DNA of 64,000 nucleotides from Yersinia rochesterensis (GTDB lineage: Bacteria > Pseudomonadota > Gammaproteobacteria > Enterobacterales > Enterobacteriaceae), in assembly GCF_003600645.1 (NCBI RefSeq), contig NZ_CP032482.1, positions 1,116,001-1,180,000 of the forward strand. The letters run 5' to 3'. The notes under the pieces were generated by a model. That model was given only the letters and a program-made list of their open reading frames with translations, had not been told where the DNA came from and did no database searches. Shown here one piece after another: positions 49,443-60,879 of this stretch (the first letter of the stretch is position 1; each line of letters begins with the position of its first letter). A program made the position numbers and the translations under genes.

Positions 49443-49579
49443 CGGCGGCCACTGTACAAAGGACGGCATAATTTTGTCGTAAAGGAACTGTCCACCAGCC
49501 AAGTTTAAGTGTTTATTTATGATACTTATCGGGGCGTGTTCCGAGTCCGGTTAATATTAAAAATCCAATAGAGGTTATC

Positions 49580-50008
49580 ATGGCTTTAGAACGTACTTTC
49601 TCCATTATCAAACCCAATGCTGTTGCCAATAATGACATCGGTGCCATCTATGCGCGTTTTGAAAGTGCTGGTTTCAAAATCATTGCTGCAAAAATGCTGC
49701 ACCTGACCAAAGAACAAGCGGAAGGTTTTTACGCTGAACATAAAGGCCGCCCATTCTTCGATGGCTTGGTTGAGTTTATGACCTCTGGCCCAATCATGGT
49801 TCAGGTTTTGGAAGGTGAAAATGCCGTTCAGCGCCACCGTGATATTATGGGCGCAACTAACCCGGATAACGCGCTGGCGGGTACTCTGCGTGCTGATTTT
49901 GCTGATAGTTTCACTGCTAATGCCGTACACGGTTCTGATGCGGTTGAATCAGCTCAGCGGGAAATTGCTTATTTCTTTGCTGCGAATGAAATTTTTCCTC
50001 GCAGCTAA
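49580..50008 (+). CDS. ndk: nucleoside diphosphate kinase
   Basis: Ndk equilibrates nucleoside di- and triphosphates through a phospho-His. It has 142 residues. His117 lies in [13 protein letters not shown]-terminus [16 protein letters not shown] terminator follows. Confidence 0.98.
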   Translation: MALERTFSIIKPNAVANNDIGAIYARFESAGFKIIAAKMLHLTKEQAEGFYAEHKGRPFFDGLVEFMTSGPIMVQVLEGENAVQRHRDIMGATNPDNALAGTLRADFADSFTANAVHGSDAVESAQREIAYFFAANEIFPRS

Positions 50009-50117
50009 TTAATTGATTAGATGTAGAAATGGCCACTATTTAATCAACTGAAACAATAAAGTTGCTTGTGCGCCTTTCCAATCATGGAATCCCTGCTTTA
50101 AAATTCGTACAATGCCG

Positions 50118-50152
50118 CGCCCCGGTGGAGACAACTCCGCTGGGGCGTTCTA
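50118..50152 (+). terminator. ndk terminator
   Basis: CGCCCCGGTGGAG-ACAA-CTCCGCTGGGGCG is a 13-bp stem with one mismatch, followed by T-rich TTCTATTATTT. Confidence 0.7.
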
Positions 50153-50247
50153 TTATTTATTCATCTATTTATTCATCGCCGTTTCGAAAGCCGTACCCGG
50201 TTTAAAGCGCAGCGCCGTAAAGTGTAATAACGAGGCCACGACAACTC

Positions 50248-51444
50248 ATGTCTGAACAATTATTAACTGCATCAACGCCAATTGATGCTGCCCCTCAGCC
50301 TGACAACGCGGTTGCCACCGCAGCATCAGCCACCAGCAAAATCAATCTGCTGGATTTAAATCGTCAGCAAATGCGCGAGTTTTTTGCCGAGATGGGCGAG
50401 AAGCCTTTCCGTGCCGACCAGGTCATGAAGTGGATGTATCACTATTGCTACGACGATTTCGAGCAAATGACCGACATTAATAAAGTGCTGCGCGCCAAGT
50501 TACAGCGCGTGGCCGAAATCCGCGCACCTGAAGTGGCGGAAGAACAGCGCTCAACCGACGGCACCATTAAATGGGCCATCAAAGTTGGCGATCAGCAAGT
50601 CGAGACGGTGTACATCCCTGAAGGGGACCGCGCGACCTTGTGCGTGTCATCACAGGTGGGTTGTGCTTTAGAATGTAAATTCTGCTCAACGGCACAGCAA
50701 GGTTTTAACCGTAACTTGCGGGTGTCTGAAATCATCGGCCAGGTATGGCGTGCGGCCAAGATTATTGGTGCAGTAAAGGCAACCGGTAACCGCCCTATTA
50801 CTAACGTGGTGATGATGGGGATGGGCGAACCCTTATTGAACCTGAATAACGTGGTACCGGCCATGGATATCATGATGGACGATTTTGGTTTCGGTTTATC
50901 CAAACGTCGAGTGACATTATCCACTTCCGGTGTGGTTCCGGCGCTGGATAAATTGGGTGATATGATTGATGTGGCTTTGGCCATCTCGCTGCATGCCCCT
51001 ACAGACGATATCCGCGATGAAATTGTGCCTATCAACCGTAAATACAATATTGAAACTTTTCTGGCCGCCGTTCGCCGCTATTTAGCGAAATCGAATGCCA
51101 ATGGTGGGCGGGTTACGGTTGAATACGTTATGCTGGATCACATCAATGACAGCACCGAGCAAGCTCATCAGCTAGCTGAATGTTTGAAAGATACGCCGTG
51201 TAAGATTAACTTGATCCCATGGAACCCGTTCCCAGGGGCACCTTATGGCCGTAGCTCGAACAGCCGGGTGGATCGTTTCTCTAAGGTATTGATGGAATAC
51301 GGGTTTACGACAATAGTTCGTAAGACGCGTGGTGATGATATCGATGCGGCATGTGGTCAATTGGCCGGTGAAGTCATTGACCGTACCAAGCGCACTTTGA
51401 AAAAGAAAATGGCGGGTGAACCTATCGCCATTAAAACAGTCTGA
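50248..51444 (+). CDS. rlmN: dual-specificity 23S rRNA/tRNA adenine C2-methyltransferase
   Basis: RlmN is a radical-SAM enzyme that makes m2A2503 in 23S rRNA and m2A37 in some tRNAs. The 4Fe-4S cysteines are Cys139, Cys143 and Cys146 in [15 protein letters not shown]. The length is 398 residues against 384 in E. coli, with the extra 14 at the N-terminus. The motif [11 protein letters not shown] is present. It is followed by pilW after a 199-bp gap. Confidence 0.97.
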   Translation: MSEQLLTASTPIDAAPQPDNAVATAASATSKINLLDLNRQQMREFFAEMGEKPFRADQVMKWMYHYCYDDFEQMTDINKVLRAKLQRVAEIRAPEVAEEQRSTDGTIKWAIKVGDQQVETVYIPEGDRATLCVSSQVGCALECKFCSTAQQGFNRNLRVSEIIGQVWRAAKIIGAVKATGNRPITNVVMMGMGEPLLNLNNVVPAMDIMMDDFGFGLSKRRVTLSTSGVVPALDKLGDMIDVALAISLHAPTDDIRDEIVPINRKYNIETFLAAVRRYLAKSNANGGRVTVEYVMLDHINDSTEQAHQLAECLKDTPCKINLIPWNPFPGAPYGRSSNSRVDRFSKVLMEYGFTTIVRKTRGDDIDAACGQLAGEVIDRTKRTLKKKMAGEPIAIKTV

Positions 51445-51507
51445 TTCATAATGCTAATTGTTTGTGTATAACTATTTGTTATTCAACTTATAATTCGTTG
51501 AGTGCTC

Positions 51508-51615
51508 TATACCCAAAGAGTTTAAAATTGCAGTGGTCAGGTAGACGTGAACTCCATGGATGGGCCGCATCATGAGAGCCGCTAACACATCAGCAATTTG
51601 AAAGATGACGGGTAT
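51508..51615. repeat. degenerate ERIC-like element between rlmN and pilW
   Basis: Starts TATACCCAAAGAGTTTAAAA and ends GATGACGGGTAT, like the ends of the Yersinia elements elsewhere in the window. The interior has diverged and the length is about 108 bp. Confidence 0.5.
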
Positions 51616-51643
51616 CTTCACATATAAGGATAATTGAGAAAGC

Positions 51644-52396
51644 ATGAAGCTGATAAAACTGTGGAGAGTTTGCCTGATAGCGGGCACATTGGTGGCAGGC
51701 TGTTCTGGTTCATCGCCGGAAAAAGTGAGCCAACCCGCCGCAGGGCAGACTCGTTTGCAACTGGGTTTAGAGTATCTGGCGCAAGGTGATCTTAATGCTG
51801 CGCGGCAGAACCTTGAGAAGGCTGTAGCGGCAGATCCACAGGATTATCGTGCTCAATTAGGTATGGCTTTTTATGAGCAACGCATCGGTGAAAACAGCGC
51901 CGCAGAGCAGCGTTATCAACAAGCAATGAAACTGGCACCGGGAAATGGCACTGTACTGAATAATTACGGTGCGTTTCTGTGTAGTTTAGGGCAGTATGTA
52001 CCGGCCCAACAACAGTTTAGCGCAGCGGTGCTGTCGCCTGATTACGGTCAGGTTGCAGATAGTCTGGAAAACGCGGGATATTGCTTTTTACGGGCGAATC
52101 AAAATGACCAGGCTCGGGTATTGTTGAGCCGGGCATTGAAGTATGATCCGGATAAAGGTGAGCCGTTGCTCACAGAAGCTGAAAGGCATTTTGGAGAAGG
52201 GAATCGCGCTCAGGCGCAATTATTACTGGATGTTTATCAACATATCCTTCCAGCCAGTGCTGAAAGTTTATGGTTACAAATTCGTTTCGCCGCGCTAGCA
52301 GGCCGTCAAGATAGTGTTCAACGCTATGGCAAGCAGCTTGCGCGAAGTTTTCCACAATCCAAACAGTACCAGCATTTTCTAGCTAATGAATACTGA
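51644..52396 (+). CDS. pilW: type IV pilus biogenesis/stability lipoprotein PilW (PilF)
   Basis: A TPR lipoprotein: signal peptide ending in the lipobox LVAGC, then tandem TPR repeats ([40 protein letters not shown]). It has 250 residues. In pilus-forming bacteria it helps assemble the secretin; in Enterobacteriaceae its role is less clear. It overlaps rodZ by 11 bp, so the two are coupled. Confidence 0.9.
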   Translation: MKLIKLWRVCLIAGTLVAGCSGSSPEKVSQPAAGQTRLQLGLEYLAQGDLNAARQNLEKAVAADPQDYRAQLGMAFYEQRIGENSAAEQRYQQAMKLAPGNGTVLNNYGAFLCSLGQYVPAQQQFSAAVLSPDYGQVADSLENAGYCFLRANQNDQARVLLSRALKYDPDKGEPLLTEAERHFGEGNRAQAQLLLDVYQHILPASAESLWLQIRFAALAGRQDSVQRYGKQLARSFPQSKQYQHFLANEY

Positions 52397-53402
52397 AGCC
52401 TCCCAAGATCAAACTGTTCCAGAGACGACAGGTGTGCGCCTGCGTCAAGCCCGTGAAGCACTAGGGCTAACTCAGCAGATGGTTGCAGAACGTCTGTGTC
52501 TGAAAGTATCCACAATCCGTGATATTGAGGAGGATAAAGCACAAGCTAATCTCGCCTCGACATTCCACCGTGGTTACATTCGTTCTTACGCTAAACTGGT
52601 TCACCTTCCTGAAGATGAACTATTACCAATGTTGGAAAAACAAGCACCGATCAGAGCGGAAAAAGTGGCTCCGATGCAAAGTTTCTCATTGGGTAAAAAG
52701 CATAAAAAACGTGATAGCTGGTTGATGAGTTTCACCTGGCTTATTGTGTTGGTTGTGCTCGGCCTAACGGGAGCATGGTGGTGGCAAAATCATCAGGCGC
52801 AGCAAGCAGAAATAGTCAGTATGGCTGATCAATCCTCTGCTCAGTTGTCGCAAAATGACGGTCAATCTGTGTCGCTCACTGATGATAATAGCGAACCTGC
52901 GACCTCAGCAGAGACTCAAGCTCCGGTCGCAAATAGCCAACCATCTACTCCAATAGAAAACGGTACTGCACCAGCGACGAACAGTGCAGCACCGGCAGAT
53001 ACGGTGAATAACCGTGTTGCCACAATTGATCCCCAAGGAACGGCCTCAGCGGAGCCTGCGGTCGTTTCACCCAGCCAGGCACCTATGCCTGATGTCCCTA
53101 CCGCGCAATCACCATTACCTACAGCAGATGCTGGGGTAACGAGTGCTGCCTCATCTGTCGGCTCATTGGTCATGAATTTCACCGCTGACTGCTGGCTACA
53201 GGTAGTTGATGCGAGCGGAAAGACATTATTTAGCGGTATCCAAAAAGGAGGCGCGACCCTCAATCTATCAGGAAAATCGCCCTATAAACTGACCATTGGT
53301 GCACCGAGTGCATTGACGATTATGTATCAGGGTAATCCAGTAGATTTGAGCAAGTACATTAAGGCTAATCGCGTAGCCCGCCTGACTGTCGGTGTAGAGT
53401 AA
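52386..53402 (+). CDS. rodZ: cytoskeleton protein RodZ
   Basis: RodZ links MreB to the elongasome and keeps rod shape. The N-terminal Xre-type helix-turn-helix ([20 protein letters not shown]) binds MreB. A membrane segment lies at about 115-135 ([20 protein letters not shown]). A Ser/Thr/Pro/Ala-rich periplasmic linker follows and a C-terminal beta domain (DUF4115) ends the protein. It has 338 residues. Confidence 0.96.
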   Translation: MNTEASQDQTVPETTGVRLRQAREALGLTQQMVAERLCLKVSTIRDIEEDKAQANLASTFHRGYIRSYAKLVHLPEDELLPMLEKQAPIRAEKVAPMQSFSLGKKHKKRDSWLMSFTWLIVLVVLGLTGAWWWQNHQAQQAEIVSMADQSSAQLSQNDGQSVSLTDDNSEPATSAETQAPVANSQPSTPIENGTAPATNSAAPADTVNNRVATIDPQGTASAEPAVVSPSQAPMPDVPTAQSPLPTADAGVTSAASSVGSLVMNFTADCWLQVVDASGKTLFSGIQKGGATLNLSGKSPYKLTIGAPSALTIMYQGNPVDLSKYIKANRVARLTVGVE

Positions 53403-53537
53403 TATTGTGTTTTTGACAAACAACTTTGTGGTTCTAACAAACTGCCATTGTCTTGAGAGAGAACGTCTTGAGAAAGATCGTGGTTTTGGAAGACCACTTA
53501 GTTGCGAAAACTACACGACTGTAAAGGAGAGTGTGTA

Positions 53538-54662
53538 ATGCATAATGAATCCCCCATTATCCGCCGTAAATCGACTCGGATTTACGTCGGTAAAGTACCC
53601 ATTGGTGATGGTGCACCGATTGCTGTGCAATCAATGACCAATACCAAGACTACTGATGTTGATGCAACTGTTGCTCAAATAAAGGCATTAGAGCGTGTTG
53701 GCGTAGATATCGTGCGAGTCTCAGTACCGACGATGGATGCGGCTGAGGCGTTTAAGTTAATCAAACAGCAGTCAAATGTGCCGCTGGTTGCTGATATCCA
53801 TTTCGATTACCGTATTGCGCTGAAAGTCGCTGAATACGGTGTTGATTGTTTGCGAATTAACCCCGGTAACATTGGTAACGAATCCCGTATTCGGGAAGTG
53901 GTTGCTAGTGCCCGTGACCACAATATTCCTATCCGTATTGGTATCAATGGCGGATCGCTGGAAAAAGATATTCAGGAAAAATATGGTGAACCTACGCCAG
54001 AAGCCCTGCTTGAATCAGCGATGCGGCATGTTGATATTCTTGATCGCCTCAATTTTGATCAGTTTAAAGTCAGCGTAAAAGCCTCCGATGTTTTCCTGGC
54101 GGTAAATTCCTACCGTTTGTTGGCCAAGCAAATTAATAATCCTTTGCATTTAGGGATAACTGAAGCGGGTGGTGCGCGCAGTGGCTCGGTAAAATCGGCT
54201 ATTGGGTTGGGCTTGTTGCTGTCAGAAGGCATTGGCGACACTTTGCGTATCTCGTTGGCTGCCGATCCGGTCGAAGAAGTCAAAGTTGGCTTTGATATCC
54301 TGAAATCACTGCGGATCCGTTCTCGTGGGATTAACTTTATCGCCTGCCCAACCTGTTCCCGCCAAGAGTTTGATGTTATCGGTACGGTAAATGCGCTGGA
54401 GCAGCGGTTAGAAGATCTGATTACCCCAATGGATGTTTCTATTATTGGTTGCGTGGTCAATGGGCCGGGCGAAGCATTGGTGTCGACTATCGGTGTGACG
54501 GGTGCACATAATAAGAGTGGTTTCTACGAAGATGGTGTTCGTCAGAAAGAACGTTTTGATAACGAAAAGATGATCGACCAGTTAGAAGCGAAAATTCGTG
54601 CAAAGGCATCGATGCTTGATGCGAATAACCGTATAGTTATCAATATGCTGGATGATAAATAA
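53538..54662 (+). CDS. ispG: (E)-4-hydroxy-3-methylbut-2-enyl-diphosphate synthase
   Basis: IspG (GcpE) is the 4Fe-4S enzyme of the MEP isoprenoid pathway. The ATG at 53538, with AAGGAGAG upstream, gives 374 residues. Cluster cysteines lie in [12 protein letters not shown] and [12 protein letters not shown]. It depends on the clusters made by the isc operon 25 kb away. A terminator follows. Confidence 0.97.
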   Translation: MHNESPIIRRKSTRIYVGKVPIGDGAPIAVQSMTNTKTTDVDATVAQIKALERVGVDIVRVSVPTMDAAEAFKLIKQQSNVPLVADIHFDYRIALKVAEYGVDCLRINPGNIGNESRIREVVASARDHNIPIRIGINGGSLEKDIQEKYGEPTPEALLESAMRHVDILDRLNFDQFKVSVKASDVFLAVNSYRLLAKQINNPLHLGITEAGGARSGSVKSAIGLGLLLSEGIGDTLRISLAADPVEEVKVGFDILKSLRIRSRGINFIACPTCSRQEFDVIGTVNALEQRLEDLITPMDVSIIGCVVNGPGEALVSTIGVTGAHNKSGFYEDGVRQKERFDNEKMIDQLEAKIRAKASMLDANNRIVINMLDDK

Positions 54663-54696
54663 GTATCTCGGGCTATTTGTCATCGATGAATACAAA

Positions 54697-54721
54697 AAAG
54701 CGGGCGTGGCCCGCTTTATAT
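54697..54721 (+). terminator. ispG terminator
   Basis: AAAGCGGGC and GCCCGCTTT form a 9-bp stem with loop GTG. The T run is short (TTTATATT). Confidence 0.8.
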
Positions 54722-54735
54722 TGAGCCTGTAGAGC

Positions 54736-54862
54736 TATACCCTAAATAATTCGAGTTGCAGGAAGGCGGCAAGCGAGGGAATCTCGATGAGCTTACATCA
54801 GTAAGTGATTCGGGTGATTGAACGTAGCCAACGCATATGTAGCTTGAAGTATGACGGGTATA
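54736..54862. repeat. full-length ERIC element between ispG and hisS (127 bp)
   Basis: Begins TATACCCTAAATAATTCGAG and ends GCTTGAAGTATGACGGGTATA; the ends are inverted repeats. The core has GATGAGCTTACATCAGTAAG followed by TGATTCGGGTGA. It is the best-preserved copy in the window and exactly 127 bp. Confidence 0.93.
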
Positions 54863-54876
54863 ACAAACTGTCGCCA

Positions 54877-54906
54877 TTGAATATGTGGGTGGCAAGCCTC
54901 TATAAT
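54877..54906 (+). promoter_or_regulatory. hisS promoter
   Basis: -35 TTGAAT (54877-54882) and -10 TATAAT (54901-54906) with an 18-bp spacer, right after the ERIC element and about 100 bp before hisS. Confidence 0.7.
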
Positions 54907-55003
54907 CGGCTTTATTTTTTGCACTATGCCCAATGTCATTGGCGTTGCTGCCGACACCGCTGCAACATCAAGTAGACCGGACATAAAACTACAGAGAACA
55001 GAC

Positions 55004-56278
55004 GTGGCAAAGAACATTCAAGCCATCCGTGGTATGAACGATTACCTGCCAGCCGATACGGCGATATGGCAGCGTATTGAAAGCATTTTAAAACAAGTGC
55101 TGGCGGGCTACGGTTATAGCGAAATCCGCATGCCGATTGTAGAGCAGACCCCGTTATTCAAGCGCGCTATCGGTGAAGTTACCGACGTGGTTGAGAAAGA
55201 GATGTATACCTTTGACGATCGCAATGGCGAAAGTCTGACACTGCGCCCGGAAGGCACCGCAGGGTGCGTGCGCGCAGGCATTGAACATGGTCTGCTGTAC
55301 AATCAAGAACAGCGTCTGTGGTATATCGGCCCGATGTTCCGCTATGAGCGTCCACAAAAAGGGCGCTACCGTCAGTTTCATCAGTTGGGCGCAGAGGTCT
55401 TTGGTCTACAAGGGCCTGATATTGATGCAGAATTGATTCTACTAACTGCCCGCTGGTGGCGTGCGTTGGGGATTTCAGAGCATGTACAGCTTGAATTGAA
55501 CTCTATTGGTTCATTGGATGCGCGCGCAGATTACCGCGAAGCATTGGTCACTTTCTTGGAACAACATGTTGACGTGCTGGACGAAGATTGTAAGCGCCGC
55601 ATGTACAGCAACCCATTACGGGTGTTGGATTCCAAAAATCCGGATGTTCAGCTGTTACTTAATGACGCGCCTAAACTGTCTGATTATCTGGATGAAGAAT
55701 CCAAACAACATTTTGCGGGCTTGTGTGAACTTTTAGACCAGGCCAGTATCCCATATACCGTCAATGAGCGTTTAGTCCGTGGTTTGGATTATTACAACCG
55801 CACGGTATTTGAGTGGGTAACCAACAGTTTGGGCGCACAAGGTACAGTTTGTGCCGGTGGGCGCTATGACGGCTTGGTAGAGCAACTGGGTGGTCGTGCA
55901 ACACCTGCTGTTGGTTTTGCTATGGGGCTTGAACGTTTAGTCCTGTTGGTACAGGCAGTTAATCCTGACTTCCAAGTGCCAGCGACAATTGATGTGTATC
56001 TCATTTCATCGGGTGAGGGGGCACAAAGTGCTGCTATGCAACTTGCTGAGCGCCTGCGTGATGATTTGCCAACGCTAAAGTTGATGACTAACTACGGCGG
56101 CGGTAATTTCAAAAAACAAATTACCCGCGCTGATAAATGGGGTGCCCGCGTCGCATTAATACTTGGTGAAAGCGAAGTGGCTGCACAGCAAGTGGTCGTA
56201 AAAGATTTGCGAACGGGTGAACAAGAAACGCTGGCGCAAGCGGATGTTGCTGCGCGTCTGGCTTTGATGTTGGTTTAA
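55004..56278 (+). CDS. hisS: histidyl-tRNA synthetase
   Basis: A class II synthetase of 424 residues starting at the GTG at 55004 ([16 protein letters not shown]), the same GTG start as in E. coli. The frame is open to 54926 but the added residues do not match the family. Class II motif 2 ([19 protein letters not shown]), the histidine loop [15 protein letters not shown] and motif 3 ([14 protein letters not shown]) are present. A C-terminal anticodon-binding domain follows. Confidence 0.98.
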   Translation: MAKNIQAIRGMNDYLPADTAIWQRIESILKQVLAGYGYSEIRMPIVEQTPLFKRAIGEVTDVVEKEMYTFDDRNGESLTLRPEGTAGCVRAGIEHGLLYNQEQRLWYIGPMFRYERPQKGRYRQFHQLGAEVFGLQGPDIDAELILLTARWWRALGISEHVQLELNSIGSLDARADYREALVTFLEQHVDVLDEDCKRRMYSNPLRVLDSKNPDVQLLLNDAPKLSDYLDEESKQHFAGLCELLDQASIPYTVNERLVRGLDYYNRTVFEWVTNSLGAQGTVCAGGRYDGLVEQLGGRATPAVGFAMGLERLVLLVQAVNPDFQVPATIDVYLISSGEGAQSAAMQLAERLRDDLPTLKLMTNYGGGNFKKQITRADKWGARVALILGESEVAAQQVVVKDLRTGEQETLAQADVAARLALMLV

Positions 56279-56291
56279 GGAGAGAGACACC

Positions 56292-56912
56292 GTGGAAGTC
56301 TATACCACTGATAATGACCAGGTTGATGCAGTACGCCGTTTCTTTAGTGAGAATGGTAAAGCGCTAGCCGTGGGTGTGGTGCTCGGGATTGGTGCATTAG
56401 TGGGTTGGCGTTACTGGCAGAGTCATCAGAACACTGTCTTGACGGAAGCCTCCTCTGCCTATCAGCAAGCCAGTGATGCTTTATCAGCCAATAGTGCTGA
56501 TGGTGTTGCTCTTGCTGAAAAATTTGTTCAGGGCAATAAAAATAACTACGGCGTATTGGCCGGGTTAGAACTGGCTCACCATTTTGTTGAGCAAAACGAG
56601 TTTGATAAAGCGGCACAGCAACTTACCCAAGCATTGGGCCAGACAAAAGATGAAAATCTGTTGTCGCTGATTAATCTGCGTCTTGCTCGTTTGCAACTGC
56701 AATTGAAAAAACCAGATGAAGCATTGAAAACTCTGGATGCAGTGCAAGGTGATGGCTGGACTGCGATGGCGCAAGATGTTCGTGGCGATGCATTATTAAG
56801 CAAAGGTGATACCGCAGGTGCACGGGCAGCTTACAGTAAAGGCGTCGAATCAAATGCTTCTCAGGCGCTGCAAGCTTTGCTGCGCATGAAATTGAATAAT
56901 TTGTCCAGCTAA
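56292..56912 (+). CDS. yfgM: YfgM, SecYEG-associated membrane protein
   Basis: YfgM is a single-pass inner-membrane protein with periplasmic TPR repeats that binds SecYEG and PpiD and aids folding of exported proteins. It has 206 residues from a GTG start with GGAGAGAG upstream. The membrane segment is at about 24-42 (ALAVGVVLGIGALVGWRYW). It lies 13 bp after hisS and 11 bp before bamB. Confidence 0.95.
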   Translation: MEVYTTDNDQVDAVRRFFSENGKALAVGVVLGIGALVGWRYWQSHQNTVLTEASSAYQQASDALSANSADGVALAEKFVQGNKNNYGVLAGLELAHHFVEQNEFDKAAQQLTQALGQTKDENLLSLINLRLARLQLQLKKPDEALKTLDAVQGDGWTAMAQDVRGDALLSKGDTAGARAAYSKGVESNASQALQALLRMKLNNLSS

Positions 56913-56923
56913 GGGGTATTCCC

Positions 56924-58105
56924 ATGCAATTGCGTAAAACACTCTTAGTAGGACTGGTATCTGTTGCCCTATTGAGTGGTTGTTCACTGTTCAACAGTGA
57001 AGAAGATGTGGTTACCATGTCGCCACTGCCAAAAGTTGAGAATCAATTCACACCGACTAAAGTGTGGAGCACTTCTGTTGGTGGTGGTGTTGGTGATTAC
57101 TACTCTCATCTGCGCCCAGCCTGGCAGGGGACTTCTGTCTTTGCGGCAGACCGTAAAGGTCTGGTAAAAGCCATGGAAGCCGATACCGGCAAGCAAATTT
57201 GGCAAACCGACCTGTCTGAGAAAACCAACTTCCTCTCCAGTAACCGTTCTGCAATGTTATCTGGCGGCGTAACCGCTTCAGGTGCTCATGTGTATGTCGG
57301 CAGTGAGAAAGCGGTGGTGTATGCCCTTAATTCTGACGATGGTAAGGTTGCATGGCAGACGGCGGTTGCGGGCGAAGCCTTGTCCCGTCCGGTTGTCAGC
57401 GATGGTGTGGTACTGATCCATACTTCCAATGGCATGCTGCAAGCACTGAATGAGTCTGACGGTGCAATTAAGTGGACTCTAAACCTCGATACTCCTGCAT
57501 TGTCTCTGCGTGGTGAATCAGCCCCAACAGTGGCATTCGGTGCAGCTATTGTCGGTGGTGATAATGGCCGTGTTAGTGCGGTGATGATGGAACAGGGCCA
57601 GTTGATTTGGCAGCAACGTATTTCCCAAGTGACCGGGACCACTGAAATTGACCGCCTGAATGATGTCGATACCACCCCAGTCGTTGTTGATGGCGTGGTT
57701 TATGCTCTGGCATACAACGGTAATCTGACTGCACTGGATCTGCGCTCTGGCCAGATTTTGTGGAAACGCGAAATGGGTTCAGTCAATGACATCATTGTTG
57801 ACGGTGGCCGTATTTATCTGGTCGATCAGAATGACCGCATTGTTGCACTGAAGACCGATGGCGGCATAACCCTTTGGAGTCAAAGCGATTTATTACATCG
57901 TAACTTGACCGCGCCAGTGATGTATAATGGTTATCTGGTTGTAGGTGATGCCGAAGGTTATCTGCATTGGGTGAATACCGATGATGGTCGTTTTGTTGCT
58001 CAGCAGAGTGTAGACAGCTCTGGCTTCCTGAGTGCGCCTGTGGTTGCCAGCGATAAGTTGCTGGTGCAGGCAAGAGGCGGCACGGTATACGCGTTCACCC
58101 GTTAA
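56924..58105 (+). CDS. bamB: outer membrane assembly lipoprotein BamB
   Basis: BamB is the eight-bladed beta-propeller of the BAM complex that inserts outer-membrane proteins, including autotransporters such as the one in this window. The signal peptide ends in the lipobox LLSGC. Repeated PQQ-type blades are visible (MEADTGKQIWQTDL, LNSDDGKVAWQTAV, LDLRSGQILWKREM). It has 393 residues (E. coli 392). Confidence 0.97.
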   Translation: MQLRKTLLVGLVSVALLSGCSLFNSEEDVVTMSPLPKVENQFTPTKVWSTSVGGGVGDYYSHLRPAWQGTSVFAADRKGLVKAMEADTGKQIWQTDLSEKTNFLSSNRSAMLSGGVTASGAHVYVGSEKAVVYALNSDDGKVAWQTAVAGEALSRPVVSDGVVLIHTSNGMLQALNESDGAIKWTLNLDTPALSLRGESAPTVAFGAAIVGGDNGRVSAVMMEQGQLIWQQRISQVTGTTEIDRLNDVDTTPVVVDGVVYALAYNGNLTALDLRSGQILWKREMGSVNDIIVDGGRIYLVDQNDRIVALKTDGGITLWSQSDLLHRNLTAPVMYNGYLVVGDAEGYLHWVNTDDGRFVAQQSVDSSGFLSAPVVASDKLLVQARGGTVYAFTR

Positions 58106-58196
58106 TCCTGATTTAGCGCCTGTTTAACAGGCTAATACCTGAGTGCCTTGGCGTTGCAGTAAGTCACACCGCTGTAACTTCAAGGACAAAGGTTTT

Positions 58197-58227
58197 TAAA
58201 CGGCTCCTGAGGTTCAGGGGCCGTTTG
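58197..58227 (+). terminator. terminator before der
   Basis: AAACGG-CTCCTGA pairs with TCAGG-GG-CCGTTT around GGT. The T run is short. It lies about 90 bp after bamB. Confidence 0.55.
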
Positions 58228-58303
58228 TATTCTAAAAACTGCGCTGTCGAATATTCGATACAGCGCTGTAACGCTTTGAAAATTAAGTAATGAGGCTCCA
58301 AAA

Positions 58304-59788
58304 ATGATACCTGTCATCGCGCTGGTCGGGCGCCCGAATGTGGGTAAATCCACTTTATTTAACCGCTTAACGCACACCCGTGATGCGTTAGTTGCGGACT
58401 TTCCCGGGCTAACGCGTGACCGTAAGTATGGTCGTGCCGAGGTCGAGGGTCATGAGTTTATTGTTATCGATACCGGAGGTATTGATGGCACAGAAGATGG
58501 CGTAGAAACCAAGATGGCGGGTCAATCGTTATTGGCGATTGAAGAAGCCGATATTGTCCTGTTTATGGTCGATGCGCGCGCCGGGTTGATGCCAGCGGAT
58601 CAGGGCATTGCCCAGCATTTACGCAGCCGTGAGAAAGCCACCTTCCTGGTTGCCAACAAAACTGATGGTATTGACGCCGATACTGCTGCCGCCGATTTCT
58701 ATTCATTAGGATTAGGTGAAGTTCATGCTATTGCGGCTTCCCATGGCCGTGGTGTGACTCAGCTGATTGAAGATGTTATGGCGCCTTATATGGACGCCGA
58801 AGAGCCAGAAGTTGAGCTGACAGACGAAGAAGCTAATGCGGCCTATTGGGCAGCGCAGGAAGCTGACGAAGATGAAATCCCAGAAGACGAAGAAGATGAT
58901 TTTGACCCGCGAACTCTGCCAATCAAGCTGGCTATCGTCGGGCGTCCTAACGTAGGGAAGTCCACACTAACTAACCGTATCCTCGGTGAAGACCGTGTGG
59001 TGGTTTATGACCTGCCGGGTACCACCCGCGACAGTATTTATATTCCAATGACCCGCGATGAGCGTGAATATATTCTGATTGATACTGCGGGTGTGCGTAA
59101 ACGCGGTAAAATTACTGAGACAGTTGAAAAATTCTCAGTGATTAAAACCTTACAGGCAATTGAAGATTCCAATGTGGTGCTGTTGGTTATTGATGCCCGT
59201 GATGGTATTTCAGATCAAGATTTGTCTCTGTTAGGCTTTATTCTCAATAGTGGGCGCTCACTTGTTATTGCGGTCAACAAATGGGATGGCATGACAGAAG
59301 AAGCCCGTGCTCAGGTTAAAGATATGCTAGACCTGCGCCTCGGCTTTGTTGACTTTGCTCGTATTCACTTTATCTCCGCTTTGCATGGCAGTGGCGTCGG
59401 CAACCTGTTTGAATCCATTCAGGAAGCCTATGACTGTTCAACTAAGCGAGTAGGTACTTCCTTACTGACTCGTATAATGCAAATGGCAGAGGAAGACCAT
59501 CAGCCTCCGTTGGTTCGTGGTCGTCGAGTGAAGTTGAAATACGCGCATGCCGGTGGCTATAACCCGCCTATCGTGGTTATCCATGGCAATCAGGTCACTG
59601 ATTTGTCTGATTCTTACAAACGCTACCTGATGAATTACTTCCGTCGTTCATTGAAAGTTATGGGTACGCCAATCCGCATTCAGTTTAAAGAGGGTGAAAA
59701 CCCGTTTGCGGGCAAACGCAATACTCTGACGCCAAATCAGATGCGGAAACGTAAGCGTTTGATGTCGCACCTGAAAAAAGGTAAGTAA
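58304..59788 (+). CDS. der: ribosome biogenesis GTPase Der (EngA)
   Basis: Der has two tandem GTPase domains and matures the 50S subunit. Both P-loops read GRPNVGKST (at about residue 8 and residue 210). They are separated by an acidic linker ([14 protein letters not shown]). A C-terminal KH-like domain follows and the end is basic. It has 494 residues. Confidence 0.98.
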   Translation: MIPVIALVGRPNVGKSTLFNRLTHTRDALVADFPGLTRDRKYGRAEVEGHEFIVIDTGGIDGTEDGVETKMAGQSLLAIEEADIVLFMVDARAGLMPADQGIAQHLRSREKATFLVANKTDGIDADTAAADFYSLGLGEVHAIAASHGRGVTQLIEDVMAPYMDAEEPEVELTDEEANAAYWAAQEADEDEIPEDEEDDFDPRTLPIKLAIVGRPNVGKSTLTNRILGEDRVVVYDLPGTTRDSIYIPMTRDEREYILIDTAGVRKRGKITETVEKFSVIKTLQAIEDSNVVLLVIDARDGISDQDLSLLGFILNSGRSLVIAVNKWDGMTEEARAQVKDMLDLRLGFVDFARIHFISALHGSGVGNLFESIQEAYDCSTKRVGTSLLTRIMQMAEEDHQPPLVRGRRVKLKYAHAGGYNPPIVVIHGNQVTDLSDSYKRYLMNYFRRSLKVMGTPIRIQFKEGENPFAGKRNTLTPNQMRKRKRLMSHLKKGK

Positions 59789-59795
59789 TAGCAGC

Positions 59796-59822
59796 AAAGC
59801 GCGGGCATCCCGCGCTTTTTGC
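59796..59822 (+). terminator. der terminator
   Basis: AAAGCGCGGG-CAT-CCCGCGCTTT, a 10-bp stem, followed by TT and T-rich DNA. Confidence 0.85.
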
Positions 59823-59896
59823 ATTTTTAGCGCACCCTCTTAGGGGGTTGTTCTCTGGGGTGAGTCGCGCAAAACAAAAGGAGTTGAACGTCAGCC

Positions 59897-60853
59897 ATGT
59901 CTTGGGAAACCTGGAGTTTCGCGTTTGGTGTAACAGTGCCCAACTTATTGATGATGTTACTGGGTGTATTGTTACGGCGCTATGGCTTGATGGATGATCG
60001 GTTCTGCGATGGTGCAACCCGAGTTGTCTTCAATCTGGCGCTTCCTTGTTTGCTGTTTTTCAGTGTTGCGACCAATCATGTCAGCTTGATGGATAACTTG
60101 CCCTTAGTGATCTATGGTGCGGTTGGCACCTTAGTGACATTTTTATTGCTCGAAATTGCCGCCAAGTGGCTGGTAAAAGACCCGCGTGAGCGCGGTGTGT
60201 TCGTGCAGGGTGGTTTCAGAGCTAATACCGCGATTGTCGGCTTGGCATTTGCCATGACGGCCTATGGTGCCGAAGGGGTAGCGCTGGGCTCGATGTACCT
60301 GACGGTGACCGTCATATTATTTAATATGCTGTCAGTGATAACACTGACCCGCAGCTTACAAGGTGGGCAGGGCGGGAAAATCAGCAAATTGGCATTACTA
60401 CGCAGCATTGTCACCAATCCTCTGATTATTGGTTTGGTGTGTGGTTTGGCCTATGCTCAAACCCGTCTACCTATTCCTCAAGTCATTGTCCAGACAGGCA
60501 GTTATATCTCCGCCTTGGCACTCCCACTGGCATTACTCTGCACTGGCGCGAGTCTGGATTGGCATGCGATGTTCCGCTCCTCTAATGTGGCTGCGTTATC
60601 CTCAGTGGCAAAATTATTCATCGTGCCAATATTGATGACTTTAGGCGGTTTGCTGATGGGGTTCCGTGGTGCAACCTTAGGGATTATTTTTCTATTTTCT
60701 GCAACTCCGACTGCTGCGGGTAGCTATGTCATGACCCGGGCGATGGGGGGAAATGCGACGCTGGCTGCGAATATTATTGCGATTACTACCGTCGGCTCAT
60801 TTTTCACGACTGCTATTGGGATTTATTTCTTACGCGCACTGGGCGTAATGTGA
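59897..60853 (+). CDS. AEC (auxin efflux carrier) family transporter
   Basis: A 318-residue membrane protein with about ten hydrophobic segments. It resembles bacterial AEC carriers: FGVTVPNLLMMLLGVLLRRY at the start, GGFRANTAIVGLAFA and LALPLALLCTGASL in the middle, and SATPTAAGSYVMTRAMGGN near the end. Bacterial members move small organic acids such as malate; the substrate here cannot be read. AGGAG precedes the ATG. E. coli has no such gene between der and yfgJ as far as I recall, so it may be an insertion of accessory content. Confidence 0.85.
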   Translation: MSWETWSFAFGVTVPNLLMMLLGVLLRRYGLMDDRFCDGATRVVFNLALPCLLFFSVATNHVSLMDNLPLVIYGAVGTLVTFLLLEIAAKWLVKDPRERGVFVQGGFRANTAIVGLAFAMTAYGAEGVALGSMYLTVTVILFNMLSVITLTRSLQGGQGGKISKLALLRSIVTNPLIIGLVCGLAYAQTRLPIPQVIVQTGSYISALALPLALLCTGASLDWHAMFRSSNVAALSSVAKLFIVPILMTLGGLLMGFRGATLGIIFLFSATPTAAGSYVMTRAMGGNATLAANIIAITTVGSFFTTAIGIYFLRALGVM

Positions 60854-60879
60854 GTTTTTAAGTCAATTCGAGGAGAGAA

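Noticed and set aside
58135..58195. ERIC-like remnant before der
   Set aside because: It shares GTAACTTCAAGGACAAAGG-like sequence with the element at 28.3 kb, but no paired ends can be defined.
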